DNA from: Acridotheres tristis
Lineage: Eukaryota > Chordata > Aves > Passeriformes > Sturnidae
Reading direction: 5' to 3'
NCBI GenBank assembly: GCA_037013685.1
Contig: CM072884.1
Location: 99,738,048 to 99,802,047 of the forward strand
Length of the DNA: 64,000 nt
Positions 12,123-25,116 of this stretch are shown here, piece by piece. The notes below the pieces were generated by a model that was not told the DNA's origin, ran no database searches, and saw nothing but the letters and a program-made list of their open reading frames with translations. Numbering within the stretch: the first letter of the stretch is position 1; every line of letters starts with the position of its first letter. The position numbers and the translations under genes were made by a program.

Positions 12123-12145
12123 GGGCGGGCGGGCACGGGGACGGG
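12123..12145 (+). promoter_or_regulatory. G-quadruplex motif upstream of MAP3K15 ATG
   Basis: Five G-tracts of three or four guanines with loops of 1, 1, 3 and 2 nt (GGG C GGG C GGG CAC GGGG AC GGG). It lies about 150 bp upstream of the ATG, on the strand that is template for MAP3K15; the coding strand carries the matching C-tracts. The first part doubles as overlapping GC boxes. Folding is inferred from the pattern only. Confidence 0.6.
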
Positions 12146-13021
12146 ACGAGGCGAGTTGAAGGCGGCCGGCACGGAGCGGGGCTCAGCTCAGCTGGGGCAC
12201 CGCCCTCCCCGACCGAGACAGCCCGGGGAGCCCAGCGCGGAGTCCGGCTCCACCCCGCCGTGCCTTCCCGGGGCAATGCGCCCGCTCCCGTCCGCGACCT
12301 CGGCGGCTCTGAGAGGGAGCGGCGCCGTCGGGGCGATCGCGTCCCGTTTATCACTCGCCCTGCCCGCCCCTCGCCGGCAGCAGCGCCCCCGCGCACCGCC
12401 CGCGGCTCCGCTGCCCGTGGAGCAAAGGCAGCTGCTGCCCGTTTGTCTTCCCCCTGCTCCAGCGCAGCTTCTCGCCTACTGAGTCCCCTGTCCAGTTGTT
12501 CACACGACTTTGACCACATTTAAACTGTGTCAGAAGTTTGGCTAATAGCTCATCTTTAACTTCCTTCTCTTTTTTTAATAATTTCCCACGATTATGACAA
12601 AATAAGCTTCTTGTAACTCTATAGCAATTCCTGGCTTCTTTACAAGAACAAAATTATTTTTTATTTTCTAGCACATTTTTCTTATTAACTACACTGGTGA
12701 TGGCAGCCTGGGGTTTGGCACAGCTACTGGTCCAGGCACTGGTGCATGTGCCTGGATAACTTCGTATCTCAGCCTTGTACCGCAGCTGTCAAAAGTCACC
12801 CTGCAGAGAGCACAACCAACTAGTGATCAAGGGAACGGTGGAAAAGCACAGTCCTCCTGCAAACTTGTGTTTGAAGTGTAAACCTATCTGGAAAGCTTTT
12901 TCATTTTATTTTATTTTCCACTCATGGTGACAGATGTAGTTTTAAACAAAAGGTGTCTTCACCTTTTGCTGCAGTGTGAAGATTGTGTGGCTACCAGAGA
13001 CAGTGATTTTACCCCATGCTG

Positions 13022-13215
13022 TAATCATGGAAACAGAGAACTGTTGAGGTTGGAAAAGACGTCTAAGGTCATGGAGTCCAACTGTTAACGCAGCACCACC
13101 ATGTTCAGCACTAAACCATATCCCCGAGTGCCACACCCACATGTGAACACCTCCAGGGATAGTGACTCAACCACTATCCTGCACAGCCTATTACAATGCC
13201 TCACCATCCTTTCAA
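13022..13215 (-). mobile_element. CR1 LINE 3' fragment
   Basis: Reverse-oriented CR1 end. It opens with a worn AATCATAGAATC-like tail, then GAGGTTGGAAAAGACGTCTAA, GAGTCCAACTGTTAACGCAG, ACCTCCAGGGATAGTGACTC and the CAATGCCTCACCATCCTTTC stretch. It is truncated at both ends of ORF2 and inactive. It lies about 1 kb upstream of the MAP3K15 ATG, just outside the CpG island. Confidence 0.87.
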
Positions 13216-15852
13216 TGAAGTAATACAACAAAAGCAACAATCAAAGGCTTACAGCATGGTATTTTCCTCTCTAGATGTCTTTCTGTTTGGGATTAAAATT
13301 AATTTACCTATAGAATATGAGAAATGCATAGGTTTAAGTTTAATTGTAACTTGCTTACAACTTAGCATGAATAGGCCCTGCACAAAGCATTATAGGTGAA
13401 CTGGAAATGAGCTCCCTTTGTCAGCATGGCTGGCTCAGCAGGGGAGGAAACAGAGAAAGACCAGATACTTCCAGATAAGAGCTGAGACCTTGGTACCTAG
13501 TAACAAAAAAAGAGGATCCCAAGGTTGCACCAAGCCAGAAGATAAGAGCAGTTAATGGCCTATCCATGTGCACATGGATGAAGAATCCAATGAGGTGTTG
13601 GAAGATTCCCAGACCATAAATTTCTATTGGATCAAGAGGTGCACATTGGGCACGTGAAGATCTTGTGCACAGACTGAAGGGGATTTCTTTGTTCAAAGTT
13701 CCTGTCCAGGGTAACGCAGCTCAAGCTAAAATAAACCAAGTCTGCCTCAAACCCAGGGATTTGATCTCTGTGACACTAGGGATTGTTGATAAGAATTGCA
13801 GTAGCCAGTATTTCTAAGAAACACTCCAGTACATGGATAGCATAGTGCTCTGCAGTATTCATGTTTACTTAGTGGCTCATAAGGATTTCAGAGAGAATGT
13901 GGATAAATAATTTAATAGACAAACCTAGTTCTCATTTTGGAAAGTTTGGGGCAAATAAACCTTTGGACTTGGTCCACAGGTTAGGCATGTGTAGGTGCTT
14001 TTTTGACAGAAGCACTAGAATATTAGACTTTGGAGGAATGACATGGCCACCAGAGATCCCCCCCATTCCTGGCAGCTTTCCTCTTTGAGTAAAGAGGAAT
14101 AGCAAGAGTAAGCTATTGTATGACACACCAAGTCTATTAGCCTTGATCCAGTAATGCACCAGTTACCTGATATAATAGGAGAAAAATCGAAGTCCCCATT
14201 TAGAAAATAGTGTGCACACTGAGCCTTCCATCAATAAAAAACACTAGCACATAAGTTTATGATCCTCCCCAATACCAATCCCACTTTGTACTTTTTGAAT
14301 TACAAAAAAGTTTGGTTGAATAGCTGTTATTAAAAACTGAAAAGTACAGTGCTGTCAAAGTTAAGGGGTTATTTGCAAGGAAAGCTTTCTCTTATTCAAG
14401 AACATTCTCAGGCTTTTAGCAACTAATATGCAAGAAAATGAAATTGCAATTCAATGTGTTTAGAACAATATTTGCATGGTGTGGTGCTTTCTGTAACCTT
14501 GAAAATTGTTTTAGTGTCAATTTTCAACAAATAGGCTGGGATTGCTTAATGGGATGCTATTGAGGCATAGTAAACAAGTATTTTGTGCCTTACAGAGATT
14601 ATAGAAATTTAGGTTGTTGTGGGTCTTACAAATGTCTTCAGGTTTCATTTTGTAGTTTTTCTAATTTGCTACTTCTTAAAATTACTTGAGAGGTCTGTCT
14701 CTTGGTGTTGAAAGAGAGTGATAGTAGATATTTTACATGATGATAAGTAAGAAAAGAATATTTCCCCTTATCTTAATTTTGTCTTTTAAACAATCCTCAT
14801 TATTCCTTGGACATTTTTCCTAGCAACCTATCACTGGTTTTCCGTAGTTTAGCCTGATGCAACTTGTTCAGAGTTTATATTCTTTCTTTCAAGCTAGAAA
14901 CAAGGACCATTTTTAAATGAAAAAGCTTCGTTTTATAGACTGTGACTGTCTTTAGAATCTGTGGCTTAGTGCTAGCATGCCTGACATTTCCACTGAGCAA
15001 CAGTATCTTCAGCTCTTGCAAGTCGCCTGAGTGAGAATAAATAGGAGATTCAGACTTTGGGGTGTTTGAACTGTTTCTGTGCAAACCAAAAAGTGTTAAA
15101 TGTAGAAGGAAAAAAGGTGAGTAATGCAATACTCTTTCCTCTTTTTGGAAAAGTGGTCCAGTAATGAGGTTATAAAAAGAGCCACTTTGCTCCTAGAGCT
15201 ACCCATTTAAAAGTCCAGGCCAGAAGCAAATATTCAGCTTCTATATCACTTTCCAAGACTTTCTGCCTTTACATAGAACCCAGCCTACCAAGCACAATTT
15301 CTGAAGTCAACATTTGCTCTTTTACAGAACTGTAAAGATGACGGCACAATTTTCTCAGTCAGCACTTTGCACCTGTCAAATCCACTTAGTGCAGAATATT
15401 AATTACCACTTTGGCAAAGAAAATAGATGTTCTTGAAACCACCTTTATTTTCTTTTTTTTTTATTTTGTAAATCCCTGAGCAGCATAACTGGGCTAAGGG
15501 GAGTAACCCACTCTTCCTTTTTCCGCCAGCGTTAAAAACTTTCAGTTCAACCTGTGAAGGAAATTTCAAACTGTAAATTTATATTAAGTTTGACTCCACA
15601 GGCAAATATGTCACCTTTCCCCAAATGTATATACAGCTACAGCTTCCTTTTTTTTTTTTTTTTAAAGAAAACACAGACTAGAACTATCATAAACGTCCAT
15701 CTGCAATTTCATTGCTCTCTGACATTTTCACCTATAAAGAGGCTCCTCCCATTTTATGCAGCATCAGAGAAAGCCAAACTCTCTTGGTTCAGGTAAGTAG
15801 CAAATAAACCAGAAGACATTGAGGTCCATGGAGAACCTGCAGATTTGAGCTG

Positions 15853-15868
15853 TTGCACCGAGGTGCAA
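15853..15868. repeat. GGTGCA palindrome
   Basis: TTGCACC and GGTGCAA are perfect 7-bp arms around GA. The palindrome sits in a moderately GC-rich 270-bp patch (15840-16110) that is open on both strands and contains a second palindrome on the same core 80 bp away. Confidence 0.6.
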
Positions 15869-15941
15869 ATCCACCTGGCCATGCCCTGGCAGTATTTGCG
15901 GAAGGATGCCCACCAGCACAGTGTCCATCACACCTGGTGCA

Positions 15942-15959
15942 GAGGTGCCTATGCACCTC
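15942..15959. repeat. GGTGC palindrome, second copy
   Basis: GAGGTGC and GCACCTC are perfect 7-bp arms around CTAT. It shares the GGTGC core with 15853-15868, and a further GGTGCAG copy lies just before it (936-942 of the same kilobase). No known binding site is claimed. Confidence 0.6.
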
Positions 15960-18900
15960 CACAGGCTCTTGGCACTGAGCACCTCAGTTATGGGCACATC
16001 TTTAGCCATGGCTACATCTCCCCTGCCCTTGTGTCCCAGGGAGAGAGCCACAGCTCAGGCAAGCAACAGCATCCTGGACTTCTCCAAGGAGCTCTGGCAG
16101 GGTGACAGCTGCCTTACATGAACATGCATCCAAAAAGCCTGAATTCTATATCCTAAATGTGAGATTTTTTTTATATATATTGTGAATATCAGGCATTAGG
16201 AAAAATATTTGGATGTTCAGATTGTTTCCTGGCAAGGCACTGTACCAACTCTCCACGAGATAAAGCAATTTTTTAGTGTTTAAACTATTCCAAGCAAACA
16301 TTTTGTTAGTGTATCTTTTGGTGTTACTGTTGCTAGTGTGCTACCCCATTTATTTTCAGTCACAGTGAGCAGGTCTCCAGGTAAACCTAGAGATACTGCT
16401 GTCATGTGATGACAAGGAAGAGTTGATTTCTTTACTGAACAGGAAGTTTTTTTTCTGAAGTATGAATCCAGACTGTCTGTATGAATCCAGATATTTTCAA
16501 AGTCATTATGCAGAAACTTTACTTGCTTTTGAATAAAATTATGTGAATCCTCCTCAAGAATAATTCTCCCTAATAAACTGCTTAGATTTGTTTAAAAGTC
16601 AGATTAAAAATACTAACTCTGTATAAATGGAATCTAAGCAACAGGGATAATTCTTGAAGAAAATTTAATGAAGATGACTTAAAAATGCCATAATGCTTTA
16701 AAAGTTGACTTGCAGAAAAGCACACCTCTTTTGCAAGGGGGAAACCTGGATGTCTCAGAGTCATGTGAAGTCATAACACCTTGGCCATCAGATTATCACT
16801 AGAACTGGGTTCAAAGATCTCAGGGATTCCTCTTGCTTTTTACTTCAGTGGACAGTGTGAGACCTCACAAACTCATTTGGCCTGATAAAGAATGAAGGCA
16901 AAGAAAGTGACTGCTGGGTCTAGGAATATAATCCCTAGCACAGCTTTCTGTTCAGACCCCCTGCTTTGCAGAGAAGAATGTTGCACACAGCATCTGCTCT
17001 CACCACCCCTATCAAGTGAAGGACAGAGTGACATCCTGTGTGACAGACAAGGTTAGTCAAAGGGGGATTGTTCTCTTTCTTTGCTCTCCACCTGCCTTGG
17101 AGAAAAATAACTTTATAGACACACCTTGTGTGCTCATATGCACACAGAGAAAAGTGTGACCAATTCAAAATTGGCTTTGACTCCAAATTCCTAATCTTCT
17201 TTAGTTTTTGGTGCATCTGGCACCCTAATAAAAAATTCTTGCCTTTGGATTTTGTGTACTTTGGGAGCAGGGATGACTAAAGAAAACAAAGTAGAAGTAA
17301 AAAAGTATGCAGGTGTTCTCAATAGCTTCCATAAAACCAGCATTTCACTTAGAGAGGAATGCCTGCATTTGAAATAATAAAATAAACCAAACCAACAGAC
17401 CACCAGTAAATAACATAGAAAAATGAAGGAATAAAAACCCACTCAACATTTCCTGAATCTCTTTCAAAGCAGAACTCCCACTTTTTGTACATCTGATGGT
17501 TGGCATTTCTTTCTATCAGACAGTTAGATCGTATCAATGATGCAAGACTTGGGCACATGCATTTATAAAGTCTGCATTTATAAAAATTTTTTCTGATTTA
17601 GGTACCTGTGGCTCTCTCGACTTTCTCACTCAGTTCATGAACTAAGGAGCAAACAGCCAGCTTAGAGCCAGAAGTTAACTCAAGTTCTCTAAAATACAGT
17701 TTTTAATCAATTAGTCAACCAGTTTTCAACATATTTCATTTAACTTCTAGTTTATATTTCAGATGGGAGAAAACCAAGCCAGCCCCCATTCAGAAAGGAC
17801 CTCCCTTGGACTTTGAAATTTCTGAACCCTTACTAAGATGACAAATGTTAGAGAAAACCTCAAGAAAACCTAGGGAAAAAGAAAACTTTCGGCTTAGGAG
17901 GCTCGAGTCTTCACCTGGCTGTCTATAAATTCCTAAATATATGCATTCAAGTACCAGATATTAATAAATAACAATATAAGCCCTAGATTTCTCCACTCAT
18001 ACAGCATCTTGGCACTATGAATGTTTTCTCCTCTGCAGTCCTCTCCAAACCAGCAGGTCCTGAGGGTGGGAAATACACATTTCCCTAGGGAATAAGAAGA
18101 AGCTGCTCACAAGCAGCAGTTTCAAGAGGTCTGGTTTAAAATGTTTGCATGGGCAGAAGATTAAATAGTCTTACCAGGATGGATAAATTTTTTTTGTTTT
18201 CAGCTTCATCAAAGTATCTTGACTTCTTTATGTGTCATGGCTCATACCATTTTATGAAAATATTGTCAGTTTTAGCTGGTCTCAAGTTGTTTCTCACTGA
18301 GGAAACATTCATGGTAAAGACTGCCTGACCATTAATTTTTATTCCAGTCAAGCAGTTGTGTCTTCTGATTAATGAAAGCCCTACAAAATTGTGTCTGTGG
18401 CAGGGAAGACAACCAGGTCACTCCTATTGTAAAAACAATAGAGAGGACTAGAATATGTGGTTTATTTTTATTGACATTGACATGAGGATACATGGGGCTT
18501 AGAAGCTTGGCAAAAGCAAAGCTTTCAGTGCTGTTTGAAAACATTTTAAGTATTTGTAATCACAATGGTTTTGCTGTTACCAGTTGGGACTGTGAATAGC
18601 AAAGGAGTTCTGAGGAGGCAAGAACTGCTTTGTAGTGACAAATAAAAAACCTTATCTGTTATGTTGATACAAAAAAGTACTATTAAGTAATTCACCTTCA
18701 TGAAGTAGCCGTGTGAACAGTCATGGGAGAAGCAGGCAGTAATATGTAGGAGCATAGCTAAGGCATCTAGCAAGACAACATCAGCCTGTCTTGAAATTTC
18801 TGACAACTATTTTCTCAGCTTGCATGTTGCTCATGCTCTGAAGGTGTAAAGTCATTAGCATTGGATCTGACTTTAATACTTGTGCTTGGCTAGGTGGAGT

Positions 18901-21900
18901 TCTCAATATTTTTAATGGTAGAATCCAAATGTGTGTAATACTCAGCAGTCTGGTCCTGAAGCTCTCCTGGTTACACAGTGAGTCCTACGTGTGACGCCAG
19001 ACACTTTGTCTTCTCTGCTTTGTCAACTTGTATTCCATTTATTCTTTGCTAGAGCAGTGTCCCATGCTCGAGACTATTAAAGTTGCTGCCAAATAACACG
19101 TCACTCCTGTACAGTTAGAAAATTTAATGGCCAGACACATTGTCACTCAAATGCAGTCACTTTTCAGACTTCTATCTGCCAGAATGATAGGAATCATTCC
19201 AGAAAAGTTTTAAAATGCCATAAGCAAGACCTTCAGCCCATCACTGTGTCAAATCACATTTCTGTCAAAATGCCAAAGAATTTCTTCCTGCACTTCACAG
19301 TAAAAAGCAAGTTAAATAATAACCTGCTTCCTGTTCTAATCCAACATATCTAGAAAGCAATGAGCATTCCTGACCTTTTTTTTAGGAAGCAATACATTCT
19401 TTGCTAATAACCTTGTAATGGAAACATCTACCTCTTCTTTTTATTTGGGAAATTCCAAGTAACAGCTATTTGAGGAAAAGAGTTGTATTGCTGATAGCAG
19501 TAAGATTTCCAGAAGCAGTAGTAAAAGGTATCTTTTTTGTTACCTAACAGCCTTGTTTCTTCAAAAATTTAAATCCAATTGTAAAACTGTGAATCATTTC
19601 AGTATTGCTCTGGAGAGTTCTCAGCTATTCAAACAGCATCAAAGAAGTAGAAAATCAGGTTAGTACTTTGGCACACACAGGCAAACATCAGATACTCTTT
19701 TTTAAATCCCCAAATGGAAAGACCAACAGCTTTCAGATTTCCATATGGCACACACACACTGCTGCAGTGTGAAACTAACATGAGGAGAGCCCCATTGGCT
19801 TTGTGTTTAACAGAGGCACAGCAACACCTTGGTCCAGCCTACAAAATGATGCCAGCCAGAGCCTGCAGAATGCAACCAGCTTACCTGAGCAGCATCACCA
19901 CCTTCATTTAGGCAGAGGCTGTGGGCTGTGCCCTTAGGTGGGCAGTCGCTCTTCTCTGTGTCACAGGGGTACTGGGACATAAGGAAGGTGTCAGATTTGT
20001 GACAAGAGGAAATTTAGAGTCTGAGATTGCTGCTTTTTATAATTTTGCAGGGGAAGGCTGAGAAGAATGAGGCCTGAGTCAGGGCACACAGAAGGTGAGT
20101 GAAATGAGGATAGGAGAATTCAGGCTTACCCCAGACTTGCACTCAGCTGAAGAGAGCACACTGGTGACATCTAGGAGCTTGGAATCAACACTTAGACGGA
20201 ATCAGCCTTATTGACTTTAATATATCTCAATTAGATCGAGTCCAATATTGAAGCCTGTAGTTATTGCAGTAATGTGATATCCTTCTTGTGTTAAGAGCTC
20301 CCCAAGCACAGCTTACAGAGCTTATTTCTGAGGTGAGCAGGTTCTTCAGGTTAGAGCATCAGTTTTCCATTCCCCTGAGATCAGTGGCATACCAGGCACA
20401 ACTGTGTAATCACAGCACAAAAAACCTCTACCTCCCACAAGAAACACGCCAAACATTAATTTCTTCAGCGCTGGTTTTGCAGGAGTCTCAACATTTACAT
20501 CATGTCTCCCCCTACCTAGCACTTTTATTTGCTAAATAGCTGAATCTGTACTTCCAACAGTAAATTTGGCTGAGCTCAGTAGATCTGGCTCCTTGAATCC
20601 AGAGCAACCAAATTATCTAGCAGTAGCATTTTCCATACAGGTGCACTTTCTTTTCTACTTATCCTTCATTAGCTGTTCTCTGTTTGGTCTGTGCTAGGAG
20701 AAAGAGCATGGTACACACATTGTGTGACTGAGCTTTCTCCTTTACTTGGTGTGCCCTTTGCAATGAAAATCATCCCCAGAAGGGGATAAACCCATAGGTA
20801 ATGGGTCGTCCTGTGGCAGGGACAGCTGCCCAGCTTAATTTTCACTAGCTCTGACATAAGCCCAAGAAGTGCTTTCACAAAACCCCAAACTCTTCAATCG
20901 CTGTTACCCGAGGAGGTGAAGAGCAGCCAGATGGGCCCCTTTGCTAAAAGGATGTTTGCTGTTGAGTGGCTGGGATGAAGGACACAGGGAAGGGCTTGCT
21001 GTACTGAGGAATATGATGTCCCATGCCAAATGAAAAAGCTGGGTCTGGACTCAGTGAAGTGAAGGGGTTTTACCAAGACAGTTTCAAGAACAGATGTTTC
21101 TTTAATGTCCTGACATTCAAAACTGGTTTTGAAGTCTGCTCATTCTTATCTAATTTGCTTTGGTGTTCTAATTTTCATGTTTTCTCCTCTGAGAAACAGC
21201 CAATTAGACGTTTTAAGATCATACTGATAAATGCCAATTTTGTTTTCCTGCGATTATCATCAGCTACATTCTCCAGTTGCTTTTCCTACATGAAAAGAAG
21301 GAAGATAACAGAGGTCAAAGTCTACTTATCTGAGGGGGCTGAGAGAGATTGGTAGGCCCTGCCTCTCTATTGTAACCTTTACATTGTGTCAGGACAATAA
21401 TTCTCATGAATTTAGTGATTTGTCTAGAATTATAATTAATTATCTTGCTAAAATATACTAATCACTCCAGTTTGTAGGACAACAATTCAATAAAATTAAT
21501 TTGCATCTTAAATTTTTCATCCTACAATGCTAACACATTTAAAAACATGATTTAATTTCTAATACTTCAAATAAAAGTTCTCAGGAGCATTAAGCCATTC
21601 TGTTAGTTCAGCTGTTTGTGCTGCAGCCCCTCACACTGTTCAATAGTGGAACTGTGAGCACTTCAAGGGGAACTCAGCTGCATCATTGGCTCAAGAAAAG
21701 CCTGAGGCAGCATAAAGAAGTCTCTCAAGTGTCTCTCCCCGAGGCTGCCTGTGGTTTACACTCACTACCTCTAAAAGTTTGATTGGAAATCATCTTCATT
21801 GAAAGAGAGAACGCCAAACAGCAGTGTGTGGGGTGGATGCAATAACCTTTGTTCCCGGAGCAGGAAGCAGAGGTGGGGATGGCCCAGGGCCATTCCCGGC

Positions 21901-22399
21901 TGGCACCGAGGCCGCTCATTCCCTGGCACCACACGGCACCGCAGCTTCCTGACGCCATTTAAATGGCCTCTTTTGCTTCCTCAGTTGCTCTTTTCCAGGG
22001 TGCTGGCACCCTCTCACCTTTATGTGTGGTGACCTGAAGAAGCTGGTAATTTTCCAAAGGCAGGGAATGGCTGGAGTGGGCAGGCTACAGCTCAGGAGAG
22101 GGAAGCAGCTACAGAAACTGGGAGTGAATGGGCCGGGTCACACCAACCTAATTCCTCAGGCCAGTCAGCTCAGCCTAAAGGTGCCAAATAAAATCTAAGT
22201 TCTGGCTGAAGGGTATTAACAACCATGGATACAATTACCCAATGTTTTGTGTGGGGAATTCAGCTCCACCTCTTCTGGCTCTTTTTAACTTAAGGATTGC
22301 CATGAACAGAAGTCGGTATTTGGAGGACGCTGTTGTCACAAAGCCTATGGGAATTGCTGTGCCCAGCAGCACTGCCACCCCCACATAGTTGAAAAGCCT

Positions 22400-23030
22400 C
22401 CTCAGTGCCAAGTTGTACAGTAGATGTTTCTACTTTAAACACAATTCCTCCCTGCTTTGGAACCACAGCTCTCCTGTATGAAAGGTATCCTTCTCACCAG
22501 CCTTCACACTTTCCTCATGAATGCATCCCTGTCCAGTTTCCAGCCCCAGGGTCCTTATTTAGAGGAGAAGCAGACACTGGAGTCCTCACACCTCTTCCTG
22601 GCCCTGCAGAGACCGCTGATCATTCCTGCAAGCAGGAGCAGTGCCCATCACCCCCGCCCAGCCATTCTCTCTCCCTGGCTTGTGGTGCTTGGCGTTTGTG
22701 GGACCCATGAGCAGCAGAGCCTCCAACCACAGCCCCCTGCTCCCCAGGCAGGCCCTGGAGCATAAACAGCCCAGACAGAGGCTGGAAGTGTCAGCACAGT
22801 TGTGGTGTGGCACGGCCAAGGAAAGCACAGGAGCAGCAGGCACCTTCAGCCACGCCAGCCCTGCAGCAGCAAACCCAGGTCTGTGCCTCAGCCCCATGCA
22901 GGGGTGTGCAGGGAAGCAGCAGCTGGACAGCCTGGGGAGAGGTGAGAAGGGGACAGCAGGGCATGCTCACACCCCAGGCAGCTCCACGAGAAGAGGAGAA
23001 AGGATTCTGTAACTTCAGCAGAGTGTGAAC
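22400..23030. other. GC-rich block in intergenic DNA
   Basis: About 630 bp richer in G/C than its surroundings, with frames of 100-120 codons open on both strands but no recognisable domain. CpG is not as dense as in the MAP3K15 island. It could be an old repeat, a regulatory block or chance. I see no splice-bounded exon in it. Confidence 0.35.
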
Positions 23031-25086
23031 ATCTGAGGGTGTTTTACAGTGTTGTCTCACCTTGCTTCATTCGTGCAAATTTCAGTACTGACTGTCACAA
23101 AGTGTGGCGCTCATGGATACTTCATACACAAATTAGCCCAATAAAATTACTGCATAGAGTTTTGTTCAGTCCTTTGACCTGCTAGCATAACAAAAAATTC
23201 ATCCGAACCTTTTGCTCATTCATAGATGAATTAATAAGAAAACCACAGAAGATGAAATTTAAAATACACTTTTAAGTATTTGCCATCTTACTTCCACGTA
23301 GAACTTTTAAAAAGTTCTAAGTGCTAGTGTCGTAGATTAAGAAATACTTACTCCTTTTAGAATTAAAGAAGAGCAAAAAGAGAACGTAAAACTGTTTTCT
23401 TAATGACCAAAAATTTACCGAATCAAGAATTTGGATATTATCATCCAAAGGTATAAGCCTGATACTTCACACCTGACTCCTACCCATAAACAGAAGTCTG
23501 CTACAGGACTGGTATATGGATGTTAATGAAAAGTCATTTTACACAACTCTTCAAACAACAATATTTAATCATTTTCACAACAAAATCACTTTGTACCTCA
23601 CCAGTGTTTTCTGATTTTCTTTAAATATAAAACCAAACACTTTTAAAAGCAGCAGTATATAGCTACACATTTAATGCATATTTGATATTATTTAGAAAGG
23701 GAAAATTGTTGTCTTATGTGAAATACTTTGTATTATTATAATTAAATGCAGCAAGAAGAGCTTGTATTTCTAGTGTCCCCTTCCAGAAAAACCAACTTGC
23801 AAAGCAGAGCATTTTCAAAAAAACTTATTTAACCATCTTCTACAAAGCATGGTTTGTTAGACTTCTTAGATTTATAAAATGAGAAGTTATCATCTCAACA
23901 AGAGAAAAAAAGAAGAATGTAAATTTTTTTCTTTTGGAATCTGGTTCCAAATTAAGACTTTTGTTTTCAAAAGATGGAACACTTCTGAGATGTCTGATGT
24001 ATTTCCGAGGCACAGCTCAGGAATCAATACTTTATTTACCATAGTTACAGTAGTCTATCTCTTTGCAGGGAATTAGGAATCCAGAGAAGTTAATTTCTGG
24101 ATGAATATAGCAAATGTATAACTACAAACCCAAACAGAATTCTTATTCCTTATCCCTTCATTTCCTTCTGTTCTCCTAACTCTGCTACTAACTACAAAAA
24201 TCATGGAAGTAATGTAGAAATCCTTATTGCTGGAAAGCTATGGCAGGAGTCTCATTCTTTATACAAAAATATTTTAATGTAGATATTTAGAAATGTTACA
24301 TAAGAGCATTTCAGTGATAAAATATTTTATTAGTGTTTCTGTTTGAGTACACTGAGCAGTGTATTGTGACTTTTAAAAAATTCTCAAGTTTCACCACCCA
24401 ATCTCTAGATCTCAGACACCACTGTTACAATAGAAGCAGATGCTCCGGAAGAAAGTATCTTCCCAGCAGTAAGGTTCTGTACTGCCAGCTGAGACCCATA
24501 AAGCCAGATTTGGGTATGGTGGAGTGTATATTTTATATACTTGTGCATATCAAAAAGATTATGGGAATTCTGCCAACCATATGTGAATGTGACCAGCCAA
24601 CTGCATACTACATCTCACCCAGCTCCTGGCAGGCAGGGTGGTTCATGTTGGAATAGGGTGTGCTGCTGGAGCCAGCTCTAGCATTTGATGGCATGACAAG
24701 TAGATCCTTAGTGTGTGGAGTTTTGTTACTTGGAAATATCACCAACATCACTTGCCCACTCACTCCATGCTATGCAAAAATATCTGTTACTTAAACACTT
24801 TATAAACTTAACAGATATTGCTGACAAGATACTGTGTGGTTAGTTAAGAACACATGAAACCACAACCAGAAAAATGTGAAATTTTGAAAGAAAGAAAGCA
24901 AACAGAAAAACTGAAGTAAGCATCAGGTTCAACAAAATGCTGAGAAGACAGTCCTGCTGCAAAAGTAAGATGATGAAGTGTATCAGTCTGTAAGTGTACA
25001 ATATTATATAGCAAACAATACCACATCAACAGCAAATGAAACACTGTCACACGACAGAGAACCTTGTACATGAAATAATACAACTT

Positions 25087-25116
25087 TTTATTCATGTTTT
25101 ATAGATTACTTTTATT
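25087..25116 (-). terminator. Distal poly(A) signals of SH3KBP1 (candidate)
   Basis: Two AATAAA hexamers on the minus strand (plus TTTATT at 25111-25116 and 25087-25092). Past the second, the minus strand is GU-rich (plus 25020-25070), containing GTGTGACAGTGTTTC and TGCTGTTGATGTGG, as expected of a cleavage-factor element. About 970 nt downstream of the stop codon. Confidence 0.4.

Larger units (their letters stand above)
11430..12480. promoter_or_regulatory. CpG island, MAP3K15 promoter and first exon
   Basis: Roughly 1 kb of dense CG dinucleotides and G/C runs, sharply different from the AT-rich flanks. It contains MAP3K15 exon 1 (11649-11973) and its upstream region (12.0-12.5 kb on the plus strand coordinates). 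No clear TATA box is seen; there are GC-box-like motifs such as GGGCGGGCGGGC at 12123-12134. This fits a TATA-less CpG-island promoter firing leftward. The transcription start cannot be fixed from sequence alone. Long open frames on both strands across the island result from its lack of A/T-rich stop codons. Confidence 0.85.
12520..25060. other. Intergenic spacer between SH3KBP1 and MAP3K15
   Basis: About 12.5 kb between the MAP3K15 promoter island and the far candidate end of SH3KBP1. Both genes read leftward. I recognise one CR1 fragment (13022-13215), two small palindromes (15853-15868 and 15942-15959) and a GC-rich block (22400-23030). Nothing else can be assigned to a gene, RNA or transposon family. 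The short open frames have no coding character that I can see. Confidence 0.65.

Noticed and set aside
11705..12523. 272-codon plus-strand frame in the CpG island
   Set aside because: Antisense shadow of MAP3K15 exon 1 and its GC-rich leader; Ala/Arg/Gly/Pro composition reflects base content. A divergent non-coding transcript is possible but unsupported.
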